64,000 bases of DNA from an uncultured Bacteroidales bacterium. Its GTDB lineage: Bacteria; Bacteroidota; Bacteroidia; Bacteroidales; UBA932. The notes beneath the pieces were generated by a model. The model saw nothing but the letters and a program-made list of their open reading frames with translations. It was not told the DNA's origin and made no database searches. How positions within the stretch are numbered: the first letter of the stretch is position 1; each line of letters opens with the position of its first letter. Location: contig CALVDF010000005.1 of assembly GCA_944326245.1 (NCBI GenBank), forward strand, positions 1 to 64,000, given 5' to 3'. Shown here one piece after another: positions 27,056 through 35,388 of this stretch. A program made the position numbers and the translations under genes.

Positions 27056-28048
27056 ATGAATAAATCTTTTTTCATAACTTTACTTTTTTTGACGATTACA
27101 CCCCTGCTGGTCAGTGGGTGTAATTTTCATAATAGGACTGAGGAACGCATGGAAGCGAAGCCGTTTCCCTTCGTCCAGGTACCGGCCATGCTCACCGGAG
27201 AGGCTGCAGCCGAATATGCTGCGGGCCATTTCTGGAACAGGTATTTCGACTCCACGGAAGTGTGGATGGCTGAAACGGAAGACACACTCATCGGCGGAGT
27301 GACACGCCAAGGGATGACAGACGCTGTCAGGCAATATCTGATGACACTGTGGTCGGTATCGTACGGCAAGGCCATCGAAACCCAGAAGAATCTCATGCAG
27401 ATGGCTGAAGCTTCACTCGCGGCAGATACCTCAGGCACCATCTACGGTTTCCTGACAGAGGCGATGGAATCAGCCCTTTGGAATCCTCTCTCGGACCTGC
27501 GCAACGAAGGGTTCTATATCCCTGTCGTGGAAAGTATCATGAAAACCGGACGCACAGGGGACCATGACATCTCCTACTACAGCCGCCAGGCAGCAGTATG
27601 CCTCAACAACCGTCCGGGCACACCTGCCGCGGACTTCACGTTCACGGACGCACACGGTGACCTGCACAGCCTCTACGGTACATCAGGGCAATATATTCTG
27701 CTGCTTTTCTCCAATCCGGGCTGTCCGGCATGCAGGGAGATAATTGCAATGCTCAAAGACTCCCCGCTCATCACCGGCATGACGGAAGAAGGCCGGCTTA
27801 CGATGCTCAGCATCTACATCGACGAGGATCTGGCCGGGTGGTACAGGGGACTGGCCGACTATCCCGACGGATGGATTACCGGATACAACCAGGACCTTTC
27901 CATCCGCGATGCCATGACCTATGATGTCCGCGCCATCCCGTCACTCTACCTTCTGGACAGCGACAGGAAAGTAATCTTCAAGGATATATCTCCGTCAATG
28001 CTGATGCTCCAGTTCCGGGAACACGGCATAGACGGTTACAGGTACTGA
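27056..28048 (+). CDS. DUF5106/thioredoxin-like lipoprotein
   Basis: A 330-residue lipoprotein with lipobox LVSGC (Cys near residue 22). The N-terminal half (to about residue 185) fits DUF5106. The C-terminal half is a TlpA/AhpC-like thioredoxin fold with the redox pair in NPGCPACREI. It probably acts as a periplasmic thiol-disulfide protein. Its ATG is 7 bp after the tRNA-Gln gene and there is no promoter box between, so it is likely released from the tRNA transcript by processing. Confidence 0.85.
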   Translation: MNKSFFITLLFLTITPLLVSGCNFHNRTEERMEAKPFPFVQVPAMLTGEAAAEYAAGHFWNRYFDSTEVWMAETEDTLIGGVTRQGMTDAVRQYLMTLWSVSYGKAIETQKNLMQMAEASLAADTSGTIYGFLTEAMESALWNPLSDLRNEGFYIPVVESIMKTGRTGDHDISYYSRQAAVCLNNRPGTPAADFTFTDAHGDLHSLYGTSGQYILLLFSNPGCPACREIIAMLKDSPLITGMTEEGRLTMLSIYIDEDLAGWYRGLADYPDGWITGYNQDLSIRDAMTYDVRAIPSLYLLDSDRKVIFKDISPSMLMLQFREHGIDGYRY

Positions 28049-28057
28049 ACAGGTACG

Positions 28058-28621
28058 TCAGAAAACAAGACCGATGCCCAGCATAGGAAGAGGTGCCCAT
28101 ATATAGCCGAGTGATGAGCCCAGCAGGATCTGGGGAGAGAATCTGACCTTCGCCCCGATATCGAGCGACACTTTGTTGAAATTGATCACGAGGCCCAGAG
28201 AAGGACTGGTCACAAACGAAGCTTCGGCATCGTGATACTCGGAACTTCCATAGGCATCTTTGGAGTAGAACGGGCACAGTACGGACAATCCCGCTTCAAG
28301 TCCCAGATATCCCTGCACCCTGCCTTCTCCAGGATAATACCATTTTCCGTGGGCGGCAATATCCACAGCGCTCGCGCCGTAAATATAGTTGTACTGCAGA
28401 CTTCCTCCGGCATACAGTCCGCTCCCGGGGAAAATCACTCCGTGCGAAGTATTGAAATACAAGCCCAGGAACGCTACTCCGGCATTGACGCTACCCATAT
28501 ACTTGGGAGACTCCGCCCCATGGGCGACAGATCTGTTCGGGTCAGTTCCGTTGTCTGTTGTTCCGGCTGCTGCCGAGATGCCTATGGAAAGCGCAGCAAA
28601 TATCAGAATTAATCTTTTCAT
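28058..28621 (-). CDS. Exported beta-rich protein, possible small outer-membrane barrel
   Basis: A 187-residue protein with a signal peptide (cleavage near ISAAAG). The mature part has alternating strands with Gly/Tyr/Phe (GSGLYAGGSLQYNYIYGA, LGLVINFNKVSLDIGAKV) and ends in a hydrophobic residue followed by Phe (GIGLVF), as outer-membrane barrels do. No named family recognised. Convergent with the DUF5106 gene, 9 bp apart. Confidence 0.6.
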   Translation of the reverse strand: MKRLILIFAALSIGISAAAGTTDNGTDPNRSVAHGAESPKYMGSVNAGVAFLGLYFNTSHGVIFPGSGLYAGGSLQYNYIYGASAVDIAAHGKWYYPGEGRVQGYLGLEAGLSVLCPFYSKDAYGSSEYHDAEASFVTSPSLGLVINFNKVSLDIGAKVRFSPQILLGSSLGYIWAPLPMLGIGLVF

Positions 28622-28674
28622 AGAAAGTTTTTTAGATGTTTAAATTTATTTATACTGATAAACGGTAGCAAGTT

Positions 28675-28707
28675 AAAAAAAAAAAAATTTCTTTTCACCA
28701 AAAGAAA
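28675..28707 (-). terminator. Minus-strand AT-rich terminator-like hairpin
   Basis: On the plus strand TTTCTTTT (28688-28695), CACC and AAAAGAAA (28700-28707) form a perfect eight-pair stem. It is preceded by a run of 13 A, which is a T run after the hairpin on the minus strand. It would end transcripts arriving from the 29-32 kb operon, just upstream of the 28621 gene. The stem is A/T only except two pairs, so strength is uncertain. Confidence 0.55.
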
Positions 28708-28837
28708 GGTCGGAAAACATTCGCTGCGTCGTGTTACTGAAGCCGTGAAGCAAACGTCTCCGGGATGACGTGCTGCAGATGACGGACCGAAGATGACGGA
28801 CTGCATAACACAATAACAGGGTCGGTGGCCCTGTCGG

Positions 28838-29016
28838 CAACCTAACATTGATGAATTTTGGCACGCAGCTGATTTTCAACCAAATAGCATTTTGACGTCA
28901 TGTTAGGATTGGCGAAAATCAGCGAATTTTGCCGGATTTGGCTCATCCTAACATTGGCACAAAATTGCAACTAACACATAATGAGAGGTTTATCATTTTT
29001 GAACGATGTTAGGATG
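28838..29016 (-). repeat. 179-bp four-box interspersed repeat, copy B (reverse orientation)
   Basis: Boxes are at 28838-28848 (CAACCTAACAT), 28900-28910 (ATGTTAGGATT), 28944-28954 (CATCCTAACAT) and 29006-29016 (ATGTTAGGATG). The two modules are 73 bp each and the linker is 33 bp, identical spacing to copy A at 23536. Its reverse complement matches copy A at 145 of 179 positions without gaps. It lies in a 616-bp gap between the 28621 and 29238 genes (both minus strand). The bases between the hairpin at 28707 and this repeat show no further feature. Confidence 0.92.
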
Positions 29017-29040
29017 GGCATACCGCATACCCAAGCCCTC

Positions 29041-29099
29041 CTTCCGGCAATTCCCCTTCCGGCAATCCTCCTTCCGGCAAGCCCCCTCCTTTCCGACAG
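29041..29099 (+). repeat. 15-bp tandem repeat (minisatellite)
   Basis: CTTCCGGCAA recurs at 29041, 29056 and 29071, exactly 15 bp apart, with a diverged fourth unit (TTTCCGACA, about 29090). It starts about 25 bp after copy B of the 179-bp repeat. The remaining bases to 29237 hold no recognisable feature. Confidence 0.8.
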
Positions 29100-29237
29100 G
29101 TGACGGGCAAACGTGGGAATAATGCCCGACATCCGCAACTTTGAGGGCAGGGTAGAATGACTGCTGTGTGCAGCGGTGAAAAAACTGCGGACATGAGGCA
29201 GAAAGACGCTGAGTGCGGATGCCGTCCGGAGCCGCTT

Positions 29238-30443
29238 CTAAAGATACGCACGGCCGGAGAGACCGCGCCAGAGGGCGTAGTACTTGAGGGTCGAAACAGG
29301 CTTGGTCGCCACCATCTGGTAACGCAGTGCCGGTCCGCAGTTGAAATACATCGACCGGGACAGGAAGGTACCGTAGCCAGTGATTTCTTCCATGCGGTAT
29401 GATGCAGAACCGTTCTCCCATGATAGTTCAAGGCGGTCACCGTACATGGCCACCGATGCACTGTCCGAAAGGGAGGTATATACTCCGTCACGCTTGACAG
29501 TGAGTCTGAAGCACGAGTCGTCGTGCACTATCGGTGCGCCAGTCTGCTGCCTGAGTTCCCCGCAATGCTCCTGTACCCACCGCTTCTGGAAGCGGTTCCA
29601 CTGGGCGAAATTGTCGAACGGCATGTACATACCCTTTTCAAACCATCCTGTCTCCAGATATTTGGCTGTCAGGCCGCAGCTGCAAGTAATCCAGTCGCCC
29701 TTCGTCTCTACGGTACCGAAACGCATGCAGTGGGGACACAGGTAAGCAGCATACTGCAGACCCTCTGCCAGGGCATGGCCGCGGTAGACATCCCCGTTGG
29801 CCGCCTGTTCCTCATAGGCATTGACCCGCAGGTCACGGCATATCGCAGCATAGATGTCTTCGACCGTCATGCCTGAAAGTTCTTCCGGGGTATACTCATG
29901 GACCAGTTCCCCACGCATCGGTCCCTTCCGCCCGTGCTCGGCCCAGCGGGGACGCAACAGGTATCCTCCGGTAAAACGGTATGTCAGCAGAGCCGCCCCC
30001 GTATCCTTGACCAGACGGGCTGTCCTGGGCGAGATATATTCCGTCTCTCCGTCCCAGCTGCGGTTGCCCTCAGGGAACATGCCGACCGAAACTCCTGCAC
30101 GCAGATTTGCCTCTATGAGGGCTATGGCCGCATCCCCCTTTGCCCCCTTTTCCCGGGGTATAATTCCGAAGAGAGGGTTGAGCAGAAATCCGGCAGCACC
30201 TTTTGTCAGAGAGGCGTTGGCCACAAAGCGCATGTGCCTGCGGGTTCCTATGACCATCAGGGCGGGGTCGAGATTCTGTGTATGGTTGCCCAGACAGAGG
30301 AATGTCCTGCTTCTGACCCGGCAGGGCCTATATGAGAAATGCAGGGCAAGTCTTACAAACGGGCCTATGAATGTACGGCAAAAGGCGTAGACTCCACGCT
30401 GGAAGCCCACGCCTTTGGTTATTCTGGATTCGTACGGCTGCAT
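29238..30443 (-). CDS. PlsC-type acyltransferase with C-terminal zinc-ribbon-like extension
   Basis: A 401-residue protein. The N-terminal half is a lysophospholipid-type acyltransferase with NHTQNLDP (the NHx4D motif, about residues 53-60) and FPEGNRS. The C-terminal half holds a CPHC...CSCG pair that looks like a zinc ribbon and a beta-rich domain not seen in plain PlsC. It lies 8 bp after an acyl-CoA synthetase gene, which suggests that the synthetase supplies its acyl donor. Substrate not known. Confidence 0.85.
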   Translation of the reverse strand: MQPYESRITKGVGFQRGVYAFCRTFIGPFVRLALHFSYRPCRVRSRTFLCLGNHTQNLDPALMVIGTRRHMRFVANASLTKGAAGFLLNPLFGIIPREKGAKGDAAIALIEANLRAGVSVGMFPEGNRSWDGETEYISPRTARLVKDTGAALLTYRFTGGYLLRPRWAEHGRKGPMRGELVHEYTPEELSGMTVEDIYAAICRDLRVNAYEEQAANGDVYRGHALAEGLQYAAYLCPHCMRFGTVETKGDWITCSCGLTAKYLETGWFEKGMYMPFDNFAQWNRFQKRWVQEHCGELRQQTGAPIVHDDSCFRLTVKRDGVYTSLSDSASVAMYGDRLELSWENGSASYRMEEITGYGTFLSRSMYFNCGPALRYQMVATKPVSTLKYYALWRGLSGRAYL

Positions 30444-30451
30444 ATACCAGA

Positions 30452-32179
30452 TTATTTGTCATACACCTTGTTCTTTCCGGCTTCTTCCTCCTCAAGCACG
30501 CGGTAAGCCACTTTCCCTACCAGAGTTTTGGGAAGTTCCTTACGGAATTCGATATCGTAGGGCATGGCATACTTGGCTATGTACTTGCGGCAGTAGGCCA
30601 TCAGTTCGTCCTTGGTCTCCTGCGAAGGCTCATACCCTGGTTTGAGCATCACAAATGCCTTTACCTTCTGCATCTTGTAAGGATCAGGAACACCGATGAT
30701 ACAGCTCATCTGCACTTTCTCGTGGGCATCCAGGATGTTCTCGAGCTGAGCCGGATACACGTTGTAGCCGGACGTGATGATCATCCTCTTGATGCGGCCT
30801 TTGAAATATACGAACCCCTGGTCGTCCATACAGCCCAGATCTCCGGTATAGAGCCAGACAAGACCGTCGGCATGCTTCCTGAGAGTCCTGGCCGTCTCCT
30901 CCGGCTTGCCGTAATAGCCCAGCATCACTGTCGGACCTGAAAGCACGATCTCGCCCTCCTCTCCGTACGGGAGCTCCTCCTCGGTGTCAGGCTTTACGAT
31001 CTTGAAATAGGTATCCGGGAAAGGTATGCCTATACTGCCCTCTTTCTGAAGCTTGACAGGAGTCAGACAGCAGGCCGTGACACACTCTGTAGTTCCGTAG
31101 CCCTCGCGCACCTTGATGGTGGCCTTGTGGTCGGCGAGGAACTTGTCCATCTTCTTCTTGAGCTCTATGGACAGGGAGTCGCCGCCGGAGAATACACCCT
31201 TGAGATGGGAAAAGTCGGCATGGTCCATATTGGGCAGGCGCAGCATGGCCTCGTATAGAGTCGGTACGCCGGCGATGAAATTGCATTTGTTCCTGGTTAT
31301 CAGCTTAGAGTAGCTCTTGGGGGTGAAACGCGGTACAAGCACGCACCGGCCGCCTTTTGCCAGCATCGTATGGATGCAGACTCCCAGACCGAAACCGTGG
31401 AAAACAGGCATGGCAGCCAGCATCTTGTCTCCGGGACGGAACATGGGGTTGGTAGCTATCACCTGCTCGGCCAGAGCATTGAAGTTGCGGTTGGACAGCA
31501 TGATGCCCTTGGTAGTACCGGTAGTGCCGCCGGAGTAGAGAATCACCGCCGGATCATTGTCATCACGCTCTACCTTATAATTATAGAAACAGCACTTGGA
31601 GAGCTTCATGAAGTCTTTCCAGCGGATGACCGGAGCATCTTCAGGAATCTTGGCAATCTTGTATCCCTCGGTAATCATATAGCCGGTCTTAAGAGGCTGG
31701 GCCAGCTCATCCTTGATACGGGCAAGGATCACATTGACTATGCCGGTATTCTTGCGGATAGCCTCTATCTTGCCGTAGAACTGGTCGAGGGTAATGACTG
31801 TGATGCTGTTGGATTCGTTGAGGTAGAACTCGATTTCCTTCTCGCTCGAGAGAGGATGCACCATACTGGCTATGCCGCCGATAAGGTTGATGGCATAGAA
31901 CATATAGATGGCCTGCGGGCAGTTGGGCATGGCGATGGTCACACAGTCCCCCTTGCGGATGCCGATGGTCTTCAGAGCCTTCGCACACTGCTCTATATTC
32001 TTGACCATCTTGGCATATGTGGTCGACTTGCCCATGAAGTCAAATGCCACGTTCTTCGGATAACGGGTCGCAACGGATGCGACCATGTCGAACATCGAAC
32101 CCTTGAAATAATCCAGATGCACCGGCACCCCTTCTGTAAAGGGATACCATGGTGTCTTCACGGAATGATTTTCAGACAT
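30452..32179 (-). CDS. AMP-dependent acyl-CoA synthetase (long-chain type)
   Basis: A 575-residue ANL-family enzyme that activates a carboxylic acid with ATP and joins it to CoA. The P-loop motif YSGGTTGTTKG lies near residues 212-222, the YGTTE motif near 345, and the hinge and C-terminal lysine region (RIKRMIITSGYNVYP, KTLVGKV) are complete. Chain length is inferred from general similarity to FadD. First in an operon with a PlsC-type acyltransferase. Confidence 0.9.
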   Translation of the reverse strand: MSENHSVKTPWYPFTEGVPVHLDYFKGSMFDMVASVATRYPKNVAFDFMGKSTTYAKMVKNIEQCAKALKTIGIRKGDCVTIAMPNCPQAIYMFYAINLIGGIASMVHPLSSEKEIEFYLNESNSITVITLDQFYGKIEAIRKNTGIVNVILARIKDELAQPLKTGYMITEGYKIAKIPEDAPVIRWKDFMKLSKCCFYNYKVERDDNDPAVILYSGGTTGTTKGIMLSNRNFNALAEQVIATNPMFRPGDKMLAAMPVFHGFGLGVCIHTMLAKGGRCVLVPRFTPKSYSKLITRNKCNFIAGVPTLYEAMLRLPNMDHADFSHLKGVFSGGDSLSIELKKKMDKFLADHKATIKVREGYGTTECVTACCLTPVKLQKEGSIGIPFPDTYFKIVKPDTEEELPYGEEGEIVLSGPTVMLGYYGKPEETARTLRKHADGLVWLYTGDLGCMDDQGFVYFKGRIKRMIITSGYNVYPAQLENILDAHEKVQMSCIIGVPDPYKMQKVKAFVMLKPGYEPSQETKDELMAYCRKYIAKYAMPYDIEFRKELPKTLVGKVAYRVLEEEEAGKNKVYDK

Positions 32180-32205
32180 ATTTACAAGTTATAGGATTTA
32201 CTGCG

Positions 32206-32213
32206 CGAAGATA
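32206..32213 (-). promoter_or_regulatory. -7-like box for the acyl-CoA synthetase operon
   Basis: TATCTTCG on the minus strand matches TAnnTTTG with one mismatch, 26 bp before ATG 32179. Confidence 0.4.
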
Positions 32214-32438
32214 CTAAATATTCGCACTTAAATGCTCTTTCATTGCAAGTTATGTGCACGGTAAAAAGACGGTTTTCAGCAAAAGTCGCGCACACAGCCA
32301 TTTACAACCGGGAAGCCCGCCGAAGTACCCGTAGCCCCGCACGGCAGAAGTGCAGGGCGCATCCCGAAGTCCTCGTTGAAAGTCCAGCTCCGGCCGACAT
32401 CAGGCTCTATCTCGAACACCGACTGCTTCGGGCGACTT

Positions 32439-33497
32439 TCACTTCAAAGGAAATTCTGTAAATCTTAGTTTAAAGGTATCATTATCATCCTGCGGCAACA
32501 GAACCGAAACCAAGGTACTTCCGGCATATCCTATAAACATCTCGTCCATATCCTCTTCAACATTCTTGATGTAGACGGTCCTACTGCTCCTGTCTGCGAT
32601 AAAATCGACATATACTCCATTCTTCAGCATATTTCCGCAAGCATAACCGTCTCCAGCCACGGCGAAGTTCAATATCAATGAATAATCCTCAAAGAGTCCG
32701 TTTTCCATAGCGGATTCGACATTACCCCTTACATCATCCGGTACCTTCTCAGAACCGAAATCAAAAAAGTACTGCCTGATAAGGCTGCCGTCAGTTTTAC
32801 TGATAAGATAGATATTGTCATCTATGGATTTATTGAAGAAGTATCCGCCATCTGTATCCTGAAACTTAGCGGAAGACAATTCGAAATTCACGTCATAATA
32901 TTCAAGATGCGGGAGAACCGTACTGACTTTTCCCATTTCCGAATCCACAACTATTACACCGTCGTCAGGCCATGTACTGTCCCAAAGCGCAAGTGCCACA
33001 AGATATCCGTCAGGAAGTGATGCCAGTCCCTCAATTTCAAATGGAAAGCCGGATGTGGAAACATATTCCAACCTGTTGTCATACACTACGAGCTTGTTTG
33101 CTACACCATCGGCTATAATGACATCACCGTTAGAAGCAACTGTGAAATCCGATATGCCAAGATACTCTCCCGGCCCTCTCCCGACTGTTCCCAGATTGGA
33201 AATAAATTCTCCTTCAGATGAATACACCAGAATATTCTGTGTTGTCATATTATCATTCAGGATATAAATACGGTCATTCTTCAAGACTGCTTTTACAGGA
33301 TTCCCAAGGCTGCCCAAGTCTGAACCGAGAACAACTGTCCTGCTTCGAAACTGCGAAAAGTCAAATTCCGACATGGATCTCTCGTCAAAAGAAGCTATGT
33401 CTATGACATCAATATCTTTTTTATCGCTGCATCCTAAAACTGACAAAAATGCCAACGGGAAAATGAAAAATTTAATTAGTTTAATCGGTTTGTTCAT
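32439..33497 (-). CDS. Six-bladed beta-propeller lipoprotein
   Basis: A 352-residue lipoprotein with lipobox VLGC (Cys near residue 23). The rest shows propeller-type repeats with the G-x-G-P-G-E-Y motif (GTVGRGPGEYLGISDF), as in the six-bladed propeller lipoproteins common in Bacteroidales. These often sit near regulators or exported-peptide genes; no short peptide gene was found here. The gene is visibly richer in A/T than its neighbours, like the broken regulator upstream, and has its own good promoter. Role unknown. Confidence 0.85.
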   Translation of the reverse strand: MNKPIKLIKFFIFPLAFLSVLGCSDKKDIDVIDIASFDERSMSEFDFSQFRSRTVVLGSDLGSLGNPVKAVLKNDRIYILNDNMTTQNILVYSSEGEFISNLGTVGRGPGEYLGISDFTVASNGDVIIADGVANKLVVYDNRLEYVSTSGFPFEIEGLASLPDGYLVALALWDSTWPDDGVIVVDSEMGKVSTVLPHLEYYDVNFELSSAKFQDTDGGYFFNKSIDDNIYLISKTDGSLIRQYFFDFGSEKVPDDVRGNVESAMENGLFEDYSLILNFAVAGDGYACGNMLKNGVYVDFIADRSSRTVYIKNVEEDMDEMFIGYAGSTLVSVLLPQDDNDTFKLRFTEFPLK

Positions 33498-33518
33498 AAA
33501 TTTATGTTTTTAGTAACA

Positions 33519-33549
33519 CAAATTTATGCCTTTTCTAATTTCAACGCAA
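33519..33549 (-). promoter_or_regulatory. Promoter of the propeller lipoprotein gene
   Basis: On the minus strand TTG (33549-33547), 20 bases, then TAAATTTG (33526-33519) gives a full -7 match and a -33-like element at the expected distance. The -7 box ends 21 bp before ATG 33497. Confidence 0.7.
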
Positions 33550-33644
33550 GAAACAAAACTTCACAGCGCGAATTTTTTACGTTTCCAGCACTTTAATATT
33601 CAATATGTTTCAAAATCCGCAGATGTCGCGGCCGATTTCAAACT

Positions 33645-34133
33645 TCATTCCGGAGTCCCTTCCTCTATCTCTCTGAGCTTTTTCATGAGAAAACGGCTTA
33701 AATGACCATCACGTTCCTTTAATCCAAGCTTGGTACGGATCAATGACGCCCTGTTATGATGAGTATGTCCCCCATTGTTCAACATATTTCCGATATCTTT
33801 TCCCCTAAGCCCCATAGTATAAAGGCTACAATAACCCACTTCCCAATCAGTTAAACCAAACCCCTTCAAATACTTTACAAATTCAGGATGTGCTACAGAA
33901 TAAGACATCATCGTTGTAAGGATAAATTCCTCTTTATCTTCCATAACCTCTCCCAACAATTCGTCTACATATTCAAGCAAATTACTGTCAGTCCCTGACA
34001 TTTTGGATGAAAGCACATGCGTTATTGCTGTCTGCCTATCACTGATAGCCTTATGTGTCGCTTCAGTAATATTTGACATTGCCAGCATCTTCTCTAATGT
34101 TTTGTTTTCACTGATCAATCTTTCATTTACCAA
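33645..34133 (-). CDS. C-terminal piece: coiled coil and LuxR-type HTH
   Basis: An open frame directly after the second stop, starting only with TTG 34133. It holds the end of the coiled coil and an HTH of the family type (LTDWEVGYCSLYTMGLRGKD, then NRASLIRTKLGL). Without the sensor part it would be a free DNA-binding fragment. An internal ATG (34085) is possible. Expression is doubtful. Confidence 0.5.
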   Translation of the reverse strand: MVNERLISENKTLEKMLAMSNITEATHKAISDRQTAITHVLSSKMSGTDSNLLEYVDELLGEVMEDKEEFILTTMMSYSVAHPEFVKYLKGFGLTDWEVGYCSLYTMGLRGKDIGNMLNNGGHTHHNRASLIRTKLGLKERDGHLSRFLMKKLREIEEGTPE

Positions 34134-34409
34134 TTAAAGACACCTCTTCTTTTCCTCCAGGTTATTTCTGGACATTTCAGCCAATTCCGCCTCTTTTCGT
34201 GCCTCACTTTCTCTGATTTCCTGCATTTTTAGTCTATTCCGCACAATCACAAGCCTGCCCACTATAAAGAAAATCATTATTATACTAAAGGAGACTACTA
34301 GCAGAACTATATTTTTAGTCCGTAAAATTTCAACCTCCTTACTATATCTTTCCTCAACAAATTTAGCCTCAGATCTTATTCTTTTTATATCCTCCGACCG
34401 GACTATTCC

Positions 34410-35387
34410 TCAATAACTGGACAAAAGATTATATGCCTCGGTAAAATCTCCCAACCTGGCTTTGATCAACGCAGACAAAAGGTGATATTGAGCCATTGTA
34501 TCGTATCCAGGATTGGTTAAGGAATAATATTCCAATGCCTTCACCGCAGAATCCATCTCCCCTAATTTAATGTAGGTATCCGCTACTATTCCCCACTCCA
34601 CCTTTTCCAAAGGAACTTCACGCAGATAATCATTCAGCAATACCTGTACTGTGTCCTTTCCCATCATTGAACCATCTGCTTCAGACAATATCAACCTTTC
34701 AGAATAATAGGCACTCAAGTTACCGGAGCTTAAGGAATCTTTCCCATACTCATTTTCTATCACTGTCAAAATACTGTCCGCTGAAAAATAATTCTTCTGC
34801 ATACTTGCCGCATGAGCTGCACTCAGCAACGCTTTAACACACAGTTTTGAACTTCCTGACCTGTCATAATATTCCGCTGACAACAATGAATATCTATATG
34901 CAATATCAAAATAATATAGATCAAAATATACTGCATTTATAGCCGAATACAACCTCCCGACAGCCTTATAATCCTCTGCCCTGTCTACATACCGTTCGGC
35001 ACGCACATAACACTCCATAGCCTTTTCCGGGTCACCAAGATTACGGTAGATACATCCCAGATAGTACTGCGCCTTCAGCCTCTCGTCCGCACTCCCGTGA
35101 CGGGAGTAGTACTCCACTGCAGGACGGATGATGCTGTCTGTGGTCATGTCCACGTAATTTTTATCCAGAGCCTGGGAATAGAGAAGGGCGTGGCGCGCAG
35201 CTGCCTCGCGGCTCACCAGCCGGCTTCGCTGCATCGTGTCCAGAATGGCCAGGGCCGTCTCCGGATAGTCTTCCATCACGAACTCCGCGGCATCCAGCTC
35301 CGACATCACCGCCGCACCATCTGTACACGATGCTGCCAGCAGCAGAACTGCCGCGGAAAGCAAGGACAGCGCCAGTCTCATGTCCAT
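34410..35387 (-). CDS. N-terminal piece: TPR lipoprotein
   Basis: 325 codons plus stop that could still be translated: MDMRLALSLLSAAVLLLAASC as lipoprotein signal, then helical TPR-like repeats (AQYYLGCIYRNLGDPEKAMECY). It stops at TGA 34410, before the membrane helix. Start chosen at ATG 35387 because the signal begins there; the frame is open to 35441 inside the upstream gene. If made, it would be a secreted TPR fragment unable to reach DNA. Confidence 0.6.
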   Translation of the reverse strand: MDMRLALSLLSAAVLLLAASCTDGAAVMSELDAAEFVMEDYPETALAILDTMQRSRLVSREAAARHALLYSQALDKNYVDMTTDSIIRPAVEYYSRHGSADERLKAQYYLGCIYRNLGDPEKAMECYVRAERYVDRAEDYKAVGRLYSAINAVYFDLYYFDIAYRYSLLSAEYYDRSGSSKLCVKALLSAAHAASMQKNYFSADSILTVIENEYGKDSLSSGNLSAYYSERLILSEADGSMMGKDTVQVLLNDYLREVPLEKVEWGIVADTYIKLGEMDSAVKALEYYSLTNPGYDTMAQYHLLSALIKARLGDFTEAYNLLSSY

Positions 35388-35388
35388 G

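Larger units (their letters stand above)
33645..35387 (-). pseudogene. TPR / membrane helix / coiled-coil / LuxR-type HTH regulator split by two in-frame stops
   Basis: Read through, this frame gives one protein of about 580 codons with the layout of Bacteroidota TPR-HTH regulators: lipobox signal (LLAASC), TPR repeats, a membrane helix, a coiled coil and a C-terminal HTH. TGA at 34412-34410 and TAA at 34136-34134 interrupt it. The 91 codons between are open in the same frame and encode the missing helix (NIVLLVVSFSIIMIFFIVG) and coiled coil. No frameshift is needed. Base composition changes near 35.0 kb: the first about 120 codons are GC-rich like the neighbours, the rest AT-rich. The ATG lies 1 bp after the Na/Pi cotransporter stop. 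Confidence 0.8.

Noticed and set aside
32363..32441. Crossed inverted repeats (CCCGAAG with CTTCGGG, TGAAAGTC with GACTTTCA) in the order of a pseudoknot between the acyl-CoA synthetase and propeller genes
   Set aside because: Stems of 7-8 bp at long distances arise by chance and the last arm lies in the propeller gene's 3' end; there is no further support.
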